A stretch of 38,082 nt of DNA from Acidobacteriota bacterium (GCA_016201215.1 JACQDH010000069.1:1-38082); one strand, 5' to 3'; positions 24,095-32,535 are shown, counted from the stretch's first letter. The notes: generated by a model not told the origin, from the letters alone. Program-made: numbers and translations.

Positions 24095-25633
24095 TCAGGG
24101 CCGGGGAGCGTCCACACGCTTGATGCGGCCGTCGGTCTCCGGCGCGATCTCCCCAGCGGCAGCGAGGGCCGCGATCACCACCGCGGGTTCGACCGGGCCC
24201 TCTTCAGGTTTGACCAGGACGTGTGCGGCGCGGAACATCGCATAGCCATCGCCGCCACCCAGCACGAACGAGTTGATTGCCAAAGTATAGGTCTTGCTAT
24301 CGTCGAGCGGCTGCCCGCCGACACTAACCGCGGTGAGGCGCGAGCCGACGGCGCGCCGCGCGTCATAGGCAAACCGCAGCCCGGAGACCTGCGGGAAGCG
24401 GCCTGCCTCCTGCTCTTCGGCAATCGTGGCGACGCCGTGTTCCAGCGCGGCGCGCAGGACCGCACCGGTCACCTCCACTTTGACAATGGGGTTTTCAAAC
24501 GGCAGGATCGAGAGGACGTCGCGCTTGGAGAGCACGCCCGGGCCGTAGCTGGTATTGGAACGAATGGAGCCGCCGTTGACCAGGGCCACGTCGGCGTGCA
24601 GTGCGGCACGGTGGGCATCGGCGATAAAGCTTCCGAGATTGGTTTCGCGCGAGCGGTTGGTTTCCTGACGGGCGTCGAGCGCCACGCGGGTGCGCCCCAC
24701 GGGCAGGTCGAGTTCGGCCGCGAGCTTGGTTTCGTACTCGTTCACGGCGGCGGCGGTCTGCGGGTCATCCGCCACACTGTTGGTGACCGAAATCACCTCC
24801 CAATCGATGCTTAGGAGTTTTCCGGTCGGTGAGACACTGAGTTCGATGCGGCCGAGGTTGCGCGCGTCCGAACCCATTTTGAAGATCGGCGTGCACCCGG
24901 AAAGCGACTGCAGAACGGAGTGCTCGTGCCCGCCGATGATCACGTCAATCGTCGCGGCGCGCGCCAGCTTCTTATCTTCGCCCAGGGTGAGGTGGGTGAC
25001 TGCGACGATCACCGCGGCACCGCGCGCGCGCATCTGCGGCACCAGGCGCGCCGCAGTCTTGAGCGGGTCCAGGAATTCGACGTCCGGACCGGGCTTGGAG
25101 GTCTTCTTCGTGTCCGGTGTCACCAAGCCCAACAAGCCCACCTTGACTCCGCCGAATTCACGGATGACATAGCGCTTCGTGCCGGGGAATGGCTTCCCGG
25201 TCTTCTTGTCGATCACGTTGGCCGCCAGCCAGGTGAAACCCGACTCCTTGATCCTTTCCAGCAGCACCTCATCGCCGAAGTCGAACTCATGGTTGCCCAG
25301 GACCGCGTAGTCGAGCCCCGTGGCGTTCCAGGCAGCGATCATTTGCCGGCCCTTGAAAATGTTCGAGGCTACCGAGGGCGAGATGGTATCGCCGGCGAGC
25401 AGGAGCAGCGTATGCGGCGACTCCTTCAAAATGCTCTTGCGCAACGTGGCCACGCGCGCCAGGCCCCCGCGCGCGCCCTTGTCCACCGGCGAAATCTGAT
25501 AGACATCGTTCACCTGAAGCAAAGTGATCTGAACGCTGCGGTTAGCGGCTGTCTGCGCGCCCAGAGATACGGCGGCGCAGAGCAACAGCACCACTGCAAG
25601 TACGGCACGATGAGGCAACCCGCGAAGCTGCAT
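24095..25633 (-). CDS. secreted 5'-nucleotidase / UshA-type metallophosphatase
   Basis: The ATG 25631-25633 with GGAG upstream starts a signal peptide (HRAVLAVVLLLCAAVSLGAQ). The 512-residue protein has the calcineurin-like metal sites LLQVNDVYQ, LLAGDTISPS, LGNHEFDFG, VAVTHL and IGGHEHSV. A C-terminal 5'-nucleotidase domain follows with ETNLGSFIADAHR, NGGSIRSN, LPFENPIVKVEVTG and the substrate loop SFVLGGGDGYAMF. The usual DxH of the first metal motif reads DVY here, a variant I believe occurs in other members. It would release phosphate from nucleotides or related esters in the periplasm. It is divergent from the small secreted protein at 25751. Confidence 0.88.
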   Translation of the reverse strand: MQLRGLPHRAVLAVVLLLCAAVSLGAQTAANRSVQITLLQVNDVYQISPVDKGARGGLARVATLRKSILKESPHTLLLLAGDTISPSVASNIFKGRQMIAAWNATGLDYAVLGNHEFDFGDEVLLERIKESGFTWLAANVIDKKTGKPFPGTKRYVIREFGGVKVGLLGLVTPDTKKTSKPGPDVEFLDPLKTAARLVPQMRARGAAVIVAVTHLTLGEDKKLARAATIDVIIGGHEHSVLQSLSGCTPIFKMGSDARNLGRIELSVSPTGKLLSIDWEVISVTNSVADDPQTAAAVNEYETKLAAELDLPVGRTRVALDARQETNRSRETNLGSFIADAHRAALHADVALVNGGSIRSNTSYGPGVLSKRDVLSILPFENPIVKVEVTGAVLRAALEHGVATIAEEQEAGRFPQVSGLRFAYDARRAVGSRLTAVSVGGQPLDDSKTYTLAINSFVLGGGDGYAMFRAAHVLVKPEEGPVEPAVVIAALAAAGEIAPETDGRIKRVDAPRP

Positions 25634-25750
25634 AGACGCTCCAAGAGAACAGGATAAGAGCACGGCCGGGCTGAGGTGGCGAAACCTTTACCCGAACAAT
25701 CCGACACTGCGCTACAATAATACAGGTCCGAGAGGCAGGAGGTGGCGGCG

Positions 25751-26215
25751 ATGAAAAAGGCTTTATTGGTTGTCCTGGTCTTTTGCGCGCCGGCTCTACT
25801 GGCGCAGGAAACACGACCGGCCCAGAATCGTCCTGAGCAGCCCGCGGCGGTTGAACCGCGACCCCAGGCTGCCCCTGCTCCTCAACTCGGCCACCCGCTC
25901 GACCCCGCCGATGTGGACATCCTGACCGGCAAGAACAAGGTGCCGTCAACTCCGGCCTATCGAGTCGATCCCTACGCCTATGCGGCTTACAGCGGCTACC
26001 CGGTCAACGTGGCGCCCTGGAGCGCGTCGCGATTCACTCGCACCACCACCAGTCCGTTCTTCCTGGCCGGGCGCGCAGGTAACCGCTCGTTCTTTGTGAT
26101 CGGCAACACCGGAGGGTTTGTGCCGCCGCTGTTTTTCTTCGCCCGCGGGCGCGGGACGGGGAGTGCATTTTTCTTCGCGCCGGTGCGGCCGGGCTTTTTC
26201 TTCTTGCGTCACTGA
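25751..26215 (+). CDS. small secreted protein with phenylalanine-rich tail
   Basis: The 154-residue protein starts at ATG 25751, with GGAGGT upstream, and has a signal peptide (KKALLVVLVFCAPALLAQ). A Pro/Gln/Ala-rich segment follows, then an aromatic central part (PYAYAAYSGYPVNVAPW), then a Gly/Arg/Phe-rich tail with three FFF clusters (LFFFARGRG, AFFFAPVRP, FFFLRH). No catalytic motif is visible. TACAAT at 25713-25718 may be its -10 box. It is convergent with the CsgG-family gene, with no intergenic space. I do not recognise the family; an envelope-associated role is inferred from the export signal only. Confidence 0.65.
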   Translation: MKKALLVVLVFCAPALLAQETRPAQNRPEQPAAVEPRPQAAPAPQLGHPLDPADVDILTGKNKVPSTPAYRVDPYAYAAYSGYPVNVAPWSASRFTRTTTSPFFLAGRAGNRSFFVIGNTGGFVPPLFFFARGRGTGSAFFFAPVRPGFFFLRH

Positions 26216-27220
26216 TTACTGGGTGACCGTCTTCGCCAGGTCGCCGACCTTGAAGCCGCTTCCGGAAACGATCTTACACACGGTGGAGACGTCGTCCACT
26301 TCGGTCACTTCAATCACGCCGATCTTGCTGGACATCCGCCGGATGACTTTCCCGGTGGCGGGGTCCTTGATCTCCCTGGTAACGCGCTCGATGGAGAGCT
26401 GATCGCCGGCCTTCAGCCCGGCCTTGGCGCCGACATTGAGCACCACGCTGCCGGCATCCACCGCGGCGACAAGGCCTTCCACCACCACCACGCGTGCCTG
26501 CAGCTTGTCCTTGCCGGCGATCACGCCCGCGCTCAGCTGCTCGACGGCCAGTTTGATGGCCTCGCCGAGGATGGTCTCCTGGAAATCACTGGACCCGAAG
26601 TCCACGCCGCCGGCACCCCAGCCGTGCCAGCTCCCGCCGCCGCCCAGCAGCGAGGTGCTCTCACGCTTGGATTCGCCCTTGCCGTCGGCCACGACGAGAA
26701 TCTCGGCCGTGTCCACATCGATGAGCCGCGCGTCAATCGTGACGATGGCCTTGCTCTTGCTCTTTCCGAAGCCGCCGATGCCGAAGCCGCCAAATCCGCC
26801 GCCCGCACCGCCGATCTTCGTGGTCTTCGTTTCGTTGCCGAACTGCGTGATGCTACCGACGATCATGGCGTCCAGCCCCAGGATCTTCCCGATCTTGGCC
26901 GCGGTCGCCGGGTTGGCGCGGTCGGAGGTCGAAAAATTCTGCTCGGCCAGGATCTTGTCCAGCATGCGGCGCTCGATCACCGTATAGCTGCCGTCCCTCA
27001 CGAGGTGTTTGACCAGCAAGTCACAGATGCCCCGGCCGACGTCTACGTCGCTCCCGAATAGGCCGGCCACGGCGGTACGCACCGTGCCGTACTCGAAATC
27101 GATTACAGCCACGCGCTTCTTGCGGCTCTGTGCCGGCGCCTTCGGCTGTTCCTGCGCCGCGGCAGGAAGCAGCAGCCCCGTCAGGAGCATCAAGACCACG
27201 GCACGAAGAATCTTTCTCAT
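26216..27220 (-). CDS. CsgG-family secreted protein with glycine-rich insert
   Basis: The 334-residue protein starts at ATG 27220 with AGAGGAG upstream and has a signal peptide ending near AAAQEQ. Residues about 35-235 match the CsgG/LpoB-like fold: KKRVAVIDFEYG, GRGICDLLVKHLV, YTVIERRMLDKILAEQNF, AAKIGKILGLDAMIVGSI, TIDARLIDVDTAEIL. A glycine/phenylalanine-rich stretch (GGAGGGFGGFGIGGFG) interrupts it near residues 139-154. The C-terminal 90 residues (VVLNVGAKAGLKAGDQLSI, GVIEVTEV) resemble the FlgT C-terminal type of beta domain. No lipobox cysteine follows the signal. Curli genes are absent nearby, so a curli role is not implied. Confidence 0.8.
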   Translation of the reverse strand: MRKILRAVVLMLLTGLLLPAAAQEQPKAPAQSRKKRVAVIDFEYGTVRTAVAGLFGSDVDVGRGICDLLVKHLVRDGSYTVIERRMLDKILAEQNFSTSDRANPATAAKIGKILGLDAMIVGSITQFGNETKTTKIGGAGGGFGGFGIGGFGKSKSKAIVTIDARLIDVDTAEILVVADGKGESKRESTSLLGGGGSWHGWGAGGVDFGSSDFQETILGEAIKLAVEQLSAGVIAGKDKLQARVVVVEGLVAAVDAGSVVLNVGAKAGLKAGDQLSIERVTREIKDPATGKVIRRMSSKIGVIEVTEVDDVSTVCKIVSGSGFKVGDLAKTVTQ

Positions 27221-27409
27221 GGCAGGTCTCCTCTTTGGTCCGCTTCGCGATTCTCGAATGGCAAATACTCTCTGGCAAGAATTCTAGAGAAGCGCGCCAG
27301 GCGTGTCTAGAAGAAAGTAGATGTGCTACTGGCTGCATCCGCTCCGTCACGGCCAACGGGGCGCGGTTGACTTTTCGCGCGCCTGCCCGGAAGATGTCTG
27401 CTCTCTGCG

Positions 27410-28927
27410 ATGCCCCTGCCCGGACGACTGCGCAAATTCTTTGCCTTCGCATCGCTTTCGCTCCTACTTCTTGTTCCCTTCGCTCCCTTGTTGAGCGGCC
27501 CGCCAGCGAAACAGGCCTCCCGGGTCATCGTCGGCGCGCAGGTGGCCGACGGCACCGGCGGGCCACTGCGCCGAGCCAATGTGCGCCTCACCGGAGACCG
27601 CATCACGCGTGTCGGCAACTTCCGCCCCCGCGCCGGTGAGCCGGTTGTCGCGGCGGACGGGCTGGTGCTCGCCCCGGGGTTCATCGACATCCATAACCAT
27701 TCGAGCGAAGGCCTGGCCAAAGACCCGCTCGCCGAAAGCCAGATCTCGCAGGGCATCACGACGGTCATCCTGGGAGCCGACGGGGAATCGCCTTGGCCCA
27801 TCGGCGAATTTGTGGAGAAGAACCGGCAGGCCCCGGCGGCACTCAATCTTGCCGTGCTGGTGGGCCATGCCACCGTGCGCCGCAAGGTCATGGGCGACGA
27901 TTACCGCCGCGCGGCCCGCCCGGAAGAAATCGCCGAGATGTGCAAGCTCGTCGAGCAGGGCATGCGTGAAGGAGCCATCGGGCTTTCCAGCGGGCTCGAG
28001 TACGAGGTGGGCGGCTACGCCACGACCGAGGAAATGGTTGCGCTGGCGCGCGTGGCGGCACGGTTCGGCGGCTTCTATATGACGCACATTCGAGATGAGG
28101 CCGACCGCATGCTCGAGGCGCTTCGCGAGGCCATCGCCATTGGCGAGCAGGCGCGCATCCCAGTGGAGATTTCGCACATCAAGATGGGCACGGTCGGCGT
28201 GTGGGGCAAGGCGGCGGAGGCCATCCGCCTGATCGAGGAGGCGCGTGGCCGGGGCGTGGACGTCACCGCAGACTGCTACCCGTATGACGCCTGGGCTTCG
28301 ACGATTACCGTGCTGGTGCCCAACAAGCACTACGACGACCCGGCCAGCGTGGAACGCGCGTTGGCCGACGTGGGCGGCGCGGCGAACGTCCTGCTGACGG
28401 AGTGCCCGAAACACAGAGACTACGAATTCCGCACTCTTGAGGAAATCGCGAAGTCGCAGAGAATCTCACCCGTCGAGCTTTTCATCCAAATCGTGAAGGA
28501 CGGTGAGGCAGGGGTCGTCTGCCGGTCAATGAAGGACGAGGACATTCGCGCATTCTACCAGCAGCCGTGGGTGATGGTCGCGAGCGACGGCGGCATCGGC
28601 CTGCGCCACCCCCGCGCTGCCGGGACCTTCCCCAAGGTGCTGGGGCGCTACGTGCGCGAGCAGAACTGGCTCTCGCTGCCCGAGGCCATCCGCAAGATGA
28701 CCTCGCTTCCTGTGCAGCGCTTGCGCTGGAGCGACCGCGGCGTTCTCCGCGCCGGAATGAGGGCGGACCTGGTCCTGTTCAATCCGGCAACGGTGCTCGA
28801 CCACTCCACGTTTTCGCACCCAGGAACATTGCCTGAGGGCATTGAAAAGGTTTTGACGAACGGCGTGTTGGTCTGGGACGCGGGCAGAGCGACCGGCGCG
28901 CGTCCGGGGCGGGTGCTGGGACGCTGA
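27410..28927 (+). CDS. N-acyl-D-amino-acid deacylase (D-aminoacylase), exported
   Basis: The 505-residue protein starts with a signal peptide (RKFFAFASLSLLLLVPFAPLL). Its body is an amidohydrolase of the D-aminoacylase type: the start of the barrel GFIDIHNHSSEGL, GISSG-type element IGLSSGLEYEVGGYA, YMTHIRDEADRML, EISHIKMG, a DCYPYDAWAS segment, and the late aspartate in MVASDGGIGLRHPRA. The C-terminal beta sandwich shows GVLRAGMRADLVLFNP. It would cleave N-acyl groups from D-amino acids, as in peptidoglycan-derived or D-amino acid turnover. It lies 189 bases from the divergent CsgG-family gene. Confidence 0.88.
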   Translation: MPLPGRLRKFFAFASLSLLLLVPFAPLLSGPPAKQASRVIVGAQVADGTGGPLRRANVRLTGDRITRVGNFRPRAGEPVVAADGLVLAPGFIDIHNHSSEGLAKDPLAESQISQGITTVILGADGESPWPIGEFVEKNRQAPAALNLAVLVGHATVRRKVMGDDYRRAARPEEIAEMCKLVEQGMREGAIGLSSGLEYEVGGYATTEEMVALARVAARFGGFYMTHIRDEADRMLEALREAIAIGEQARIPVEISHIKMGTVGVWGKAAEAIRLIEEARGRGVDVTADCYPYDAWASTITVLVPNKHYDDPASVERALADVGGAANVLLTECPKHRDYEFRTLEEIAKSQRISPVELFIQIVKDGEAGVVCRSMKDEDIRAFYQQPWVMVASDGGIGLRHPRAAGTFPKVLGRYVREQNWLSLPEAIRKMTSLPVQRLRWSDRGVLRAGMRADLVLFNPATVLDHSTFSHPGTLPEGIEKVLTNGVLVWDAGRATGARPGRVLGR

Positions 28928-29044
28928 GACAAAGAAACGAGCCAGCGGTAGCCCGCCAAAGCATCTAGTGGCTTTCCAGTTTTCCGAGGATAATAGGTTG
29001 TTTCGCCGGCGGAGTGCCGGGAGGCAATCGTCGCAGGAGGAAGA

Positions 29045-29395
29045 ATGGCCGATCGTTTGGCAGATTTTGAGAAGTTTCGCGCCGACCTGGACGGAGAAAT
29101 CCTGGAGTGCAACCACCTGGGGATCAAGCGCTTCTTCGCGCTCGACCACCAGGCTTACGAGCCCGGCGCGCTGCCCACCAAGACCAAAGAACTCCTCGGG
29201 CTGGTCGCTTCGACCGTGCTGCGCTGCGACGACTGCGTCACGTATCACCTGGTGCGCTGCGGCGAGGCGGGTTGGAAGCGGCAGGAAGTGATCGATGCAC
29301 TGAATGTGGCGCTGATCGTTGGCGGCTCGATCACGATTCCGCACGTCCGCCGGGCGTTTGCGTGCATGCGCGAGATCGATGCCTTGAAGTCGTAG
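29045..29395 (+). CDS. AhpD-like / carboxymuconolactone decarboxylase-family protein
   Basis: The 116-residue protein has the AhpD signature: CDDCVTYH with Cys61, Cys64 and His68, preceded by TKTKELLGLVAST. It ends in NVALIVGGSITIPHVRRAF, the helical C-terminal part. Small CMD-family proteins with this CxxC act as thiol peroxidase-type or redox partners rather than decarboxylases. The ATG follows AGGAGGAAGA. It lies 117 bases after the D-aminoacylase and 19 bases before a small membrane protein, with which it probably shares a transcript. Confidence 0.85.
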   Translation: MADRLADFEKFRADLDGEILECNHLGIKRFFALDHQAYEPGALPTKTKELLGLVASTVLRCDDCVTYHLVRCGEAGWKRQEVIDALNVALIVGGSITIPHVRRAFACMREIDALKS

Positions 29396-29414
29396 CGAAT
29401 TTCGGGATGGCGAG

Positions 29415-29735
29415 ATGAATGAGGAACCCAGAGAAGAAAGTGGAGAGAACTGGCTGCGGCGGGCGCAGCGCGCGATGGGGCTCGTCCGGAATGCACTGGC
29501 GCAACTGATTCCTTTCCTACTGAGCTTGCGACGCCGACCGCGGGTGTGGAACGCCCTTCGAGCTGTCGTAGCACTGCTGGGCGCCGCCCTGGTGGTCGTG
29601 CCCCTGGGTATTTCGGCAAATTGGTTTGCCGCCGTCATTGGCCTGGTCCTGTTTCTGACTGCCACGCTGGCTCCGCCGGCCAAGCCGGGCCGTCCGGTGG
29701 ATGACCCGGTGCGCGAGATCCCGGTTCTGAAGTAA
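29415..29735 (+). CDS. small membrane protein of unknown function
   Basis: The 106-residue protein has an acidic N-terminus, an amphipathic basic segment (RRAQRAMGLVRNALAQLIPFLLSLRRRPR) and two hydrophobic helices at about 48-66 and 68-86. A proline-rich tail with acidic residues follows. It lies 19 bases after the AhpD-like gene. I do not recognise a family. Confidence 0.55.
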   Translation: MNEEPREESGENWLRRAQRAMGLVRNALAQLIPFLLSLRRRPRVWNALRAVVALLGAALVVVPLGISANWFAAVIGLVLFLTATLAPPAKPGRPVDDPVREIPVLK

Positions 29736-29972
29736 GACCTATCCGCCTTCCATCTTTTCCGCGAGAATTCCGCCGCGCAGGCATTAGTAGTTGGAACCCG
29801 ATGGCACCGGCAGACGCAGCCTCTCCCGAGACGCCAATCCTGCGCGCCCGCGCTGCCGAGTTGCATGTTCCCGGCTCCAGCCAGTAGCACGTGATTCCTG
29901 CTCGCGTCTCCCTGCGTGGGTTTGGCACCGCGCAAGGGGACTCGGCGGGTACCCCCCTCCCCCCTTTCTTGC

Positions 29973-30075
29973 GTAAGTGCGGATTCTAAAGGACTTCAAG
30001 CCTGGGAATTCACTAAGTGCGGGTTCTAAAGAAGTTGCGGACACGCTTTTCGTATGTGCGCATTCCAAAAGACTT
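29973..30075 (+). repeat. three imperfect 24-base direct repeats, period about 40 bases
   Basis: Copies start at 29973, 30013 and 30052. They share the pattern GTGCG-NTTC-AAA-GA-TT (for example GTGCGGATTCTAAAGGACTT at 29977-29996). The spacers are 15-16 bases and not related to each other. The shortness and imperfection argue against a CRISPR array. Confidence 0.5.
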
Positions 30076-30177
30076 ACACGGTTTAGCGCAGGACTGGGCA
30101 GTGTCGAGCGCTGCTCGGCCGGGGTAAACGCCGGACTCACGTGCGAGAACATGGCGCGATCGCTCCGTGTAAGGCGG

Positions 30178-30239
30178 GAGCCTTCAGGCTAAAGCTTTCA
30201 GGGCTAGAGCCTTCGTGACCGAAGCCTTCAGGCTGAAGC
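30178..30239 (+). repeat. paired GCCTTCAGGCT repeats
   Basis: GAGCCTTCAGGCTAAAGC (30178-30195) and AAGCCTTCAGGCTGAAGC (30222-30239) are near-identical and 26 bases apart. Each contains the inverted AGCCT-TC-AGGCT core. A weaker related stretch lies between them. They could be a REP-like family, but they differ from the hairpins flanking the transposase. Confidence 0.45.
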
Positions 30240-30526
30240 GAGTCTCGCGACCCCACTCGGGGAGCCGGGGCCGCGCCTGAAAGGCTCTTGGCAGGCCTTA
30301 CAAGCCATTATACCGCGAGCGTCAACGTAGATGCCGCTAGGAGGCCAGTCATGCACAATTCCCATTACCCAAAAGGATCCCCGCCCTCGCAATCGGGTCA
30401 TACGGTCTGCACAGCCGGGGGCCCGAAGGACAGGTGACCTGGGTCAATTCGGTGGCGGGTGGCCGATCCTTCCGGCCGGCACTGCCCCCTCCATACGCCG
30501 AGGAGTATATACCCAGGGGGTTTTAG

Positions 30527-30583
30527 GGGTGCCCCACCCTCGCGCCCTTCGGTCTGCTTAGGGCAGGCGCGAGGGTGGGAGGG
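30527..30583 (+). repeat. left REP hairpin of the RAYT element
   Basis: CCCACCCTCGCGCC (30533-30546) and GGCGCGAGGGTGGG (30566-30579) form a perfect 14-bp stem around a 19-base loop. The repeat reads GGGTGCCCCACCCTCGC at its outer side. The same outer sequence recurs in inverse orientation on the other side of the transposase gene. Confidence 0.65.
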
Positions 30584-30605
30584 GAACAAGTGCGCCTCTT
30601 GAGTT

Positions 30606-31163
30606 CTACCCAACTGGCGGCGGCCAGGGGTCCATGGCCAGCATCTTGGTGTCGCCGTAGGCGTAGTAGCAGAAGCTGCTCCACGGCCAGTGGCCTGGGT
30701 GTTTCACCAGTTTGCGCTCGACCGGATTCAGGTGCATATATTCCAGTTTCTCCCACTTCTTTTTCTCGCTCCACACATTGAAGTCGTAAAAGCGCCGCTG
30801 CCAGAGTCGAGCTTTGCCGGAGCGCGTCGAGACGATGAGTTGGGCGAGCAGTTGGTGGGCGGGAGTCCCTGCAGTGGCGCGGCGGAGTTCCTTGAGGATC
30901 TCCCGCGAGACGCTCTGTTTGAGAACCTGCATCACGGTTGAGGGAGTTCCGCGGTATGGTTCGCTGATCAGCAGATGGAAATGCTCGGGCATCACCACGT
31001 AGCCCAACAGGGCAAAGCTGCGTCGTGCCCGGACGCGCTCCAGGCAGCGGACGAATAGTGTGCGGAAGGAGGGGTTTCCCAGGGCCGGCCGCCGGCGATA
31101 GCAACTGCTGGTGATGAAATGAAGATCCTGCCGACCGTAGTAGCGCTTGAGTCCGTGTGGCAC
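30606..31163 (-). CDS. REP-associated tyrosine transposase (RAYT, Y1_Tnp family)
   Basis: I start at GTG 31161-31163 (185 residues), because the longer frame runs back through the flanking REP hairpin. The HUH motif is in GYVVMPEHFHLLISEP (HFH at 61-63). The C-terminal block LWQRRFYDFNVWSEKKKWEKLEYMHLNPVERKLV, PGHWPWSSF is the classical signature of RAYT proteins with the active tyrosine region. Family length is about 150-230 residues. RAYTs process single-stranded REP hairpins and are domesticated relatives of IS200/IS605 transposases. Two related REP hairpins bracket the gene in inverted orientation. Confidence 0.88.
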   Translation of the reverse strand: MPHGLKRYYGRQDLHFITSSCYRRRPALGNPSFRTLFVRCLERVRARRSFALLGYVVMPEHFHLLISEPYRGTPSTVMQVLKQSVSREILKELRRATAGTPAHQLLAQLIVSTRSGKARLWQRRFYDFNVWSEKKKWEKLEYMHLNPVERKLVKHPGHWPWSSFCYYAYGDTKMLAMDPWPPPVG

Positions 31164-31200
31164 GCGGGAGATTCTAACGCACCCGCGTGAATTGAAGAAT

Positions 31201-31240
31201 CGTGCTCCCACCCTCGCCTGCGGCGAGGATGGGGCACCCC
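31201..31240 (-). repeat. right REP hairpin of the RAYT element
   Basis: CCCACCCTCGCC (31207-31218) and GGCGAGGATGGG (31222-31233) pair over 12 positions with one mismatch around a 3-base loop. On the minus strand it begins GGGTGCCCCATCCTCGCC, matching the left REP's outer sequence GGGTGCCCCACCCTCGC, so the two REPs are inverted copies. Confidence 0.65.
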
Positions 31241-31365
31241 CAACCCCCCTCATGTGTAGAGTTCTCGGTGGCAGGGAGGGCGGGCCACTCGCCTGGTTCG
31301 AGAAGGATTGATCGGGAGAGCAATCGGAACTTGGATCCGGCACGGTGGGAGACACGAGGCTCGGC

Positions 31366-32535
31366 CTATTCAGTGAACACGATGCCGACGGCGGTCTGGT
31401 CCTTCTGCGGGCCGGGTTCGAGACGCACGACGTAGCCGCGCAAGCGCAAACGGCTGTTGCTGCGGCTCTCGTCGCCCGGGGCTTCCATCAGCACCTGCAG
31501 CTCCGACTGAAGCCGCGGGCTGTGGTTCAGGTAGATCAAGGCACCTTGCAGGGTGAGGTCGCGGATCACCGTCTCTTCCTGAAACGCGCGGCCTTCCTCG
31601 GTGTAGCCTTCTACGCGCGCGCGGAAATGGCCTTCCTGCCGCAGGCCGCTCGGCTCGGCCGGCAGGAGAACCTCCACGCGCTTTTCACCCAGTGACATCA
31701 CCATGCCTTCCGAAGCGGCCCACACGTTTTCAAACTTCTCCCGGGCGTCGCGCAGCAGACCATCCACGATCCTGTCCGAGGAGTCCGGGTCGTGGTGGAA
31801 GAGCACCAGGTTGCGCACGCCGGCTTCCCGGGCCACCTGCACCCCGGCGAGCCACGAGGAGTGTCCCCAGCCCTTGCGGGTGGTGGCCAACTGCTCGGGC
31901 GTGTACTGCGCGTCGTTGATGAAGATGTCTGCGCCGGCGGCAAGCTCAAGCAGACTCGCGTCGAGCTTTCGGACGCCGGGCTCGTTATCGGTGGCATAGA
32001 CCACGGTGCCCGCGGGGGTTTCCAAGCGGTAGCCGAGGCAACCCTGCGGGTGGTTCAGCAGCCGCGTGGTGATGCGCGTCCCGCGGATCTCGAACCGATC
32101 GCCGCCGCTCACTTCGCTGAACTGCCGCACCGCCGACATGGCGCTCAAGTCCACTGGGAAGTAGGGATGGGCCATTTGCGCTTCGAAGACCTGCTTCAGG
32201 CTGTCGCGACCCAGAAACTCGGAGCGAAAGCTGTAGAAGTGGAAGTGGTTCTGCGGAACGTAGAGCGGCGCAAAAAACGGGATTCCCTGGATGTGGTCCC
32301 AGTGATAGTGGGTGACGCAGATGTGTGCCTCGATGGCTTTGGTGCCGTGGATCTCTGTCCAGCGGTTGCCCAGCGCGCGTAGGCCGGTGCCGCAGTCCAG
32401 AATGAATTGGGTGCCGTCAGGCGCGACCAGCTCCAGGCAGGGCGTGTTGCCGCCGTAGCGCCAGTTCGCGCGATCCACCGTGGGCGTCGAGCCGCGCACT
32501 CCCCAGAAGCTGAGCTTGGCCACGTGGTTAGGCAT
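31366..32535 (-). CDS. MBL-fold hydrolase with C-terminal PilZ-like domain
   Basis: I start at ATG 32533-32535 because family-like sequence (KLSFWGVRGSTP) begins there. The 389-residue protein has an N-terminal MBL domain of the RNase Z / phosphodiesterase-like branch: GVRGSTPT, ILDCGTGLRALG, THYHWDHIQGIPFF (75-88), VYATDNEPG, DAQYTPEQ, GHSSW and LFHHDPDSSD. The last 104 residues (286-389) look like a PilZ domain: RVEVLLP, FRARVEGYTEEGRAFQEETVIRDLTLQGALI, ending in a strand-rich tail. The PilZ RxxxR and (D/N)xSxxG motifs are only partly kept (RDLTLQG), so c-di-GMP binding is uncertain. It is divergent from the CDF exporter. Confidence 0.75.
   Translation of the reverse strand: MPNHVAKLSFWGVRGSTPTVDRANWRYGGNTPCLELVAPDGTQFILDCGTGLRALGNRWTEIHGTKAIEAHICVTHYHWDHIQGIPFFAPLYVPQNHFHFYSFRSEFLGRDSLKQVFEAQMAHPYFPVDLSAMSAVRQFSEVSGGDRFEIRGTRITTRLLNHPQGCLGYRLETPAGTVVYATDNEPGVRKLDASLLELAAGADIFINDAQYTPEQLATTRKGWGHSSWLAGVQVAREAGVRNLVLFHHDPDSSDRIVDGLLRDAREKFENVWAASEGMVMSLGEKRVEVLLPAEPSGLRQEGHFRARVEGYTEEGRAFQEETVIRDLTLQGALIYLNHSPRLQSELQVLMEAPGDESRSNSRLRLRGYVVRLEPGPQKDQTAVGIVFTE

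Larger units (their letters stand above)
29736..30526. other. gene-free repeat zone upstream of the RAYT element
   Basis: About 790 bases have no credible coding frame. They contain three imperfect 24-base direct repeats with a period of about 40 bases (29973-30075) and two copies of a short GCCTTCAGGCT motif (30178-30239). The rest looks non-coding and is followed by the left REP hairpin of the transposase element. Confidence 0.5.

Noticed and set aside
29973-30075. Possible CRISPR array
   Set aside because: Only three imperfect repeats, spacers of about 15 bases and no cas gene in the window.
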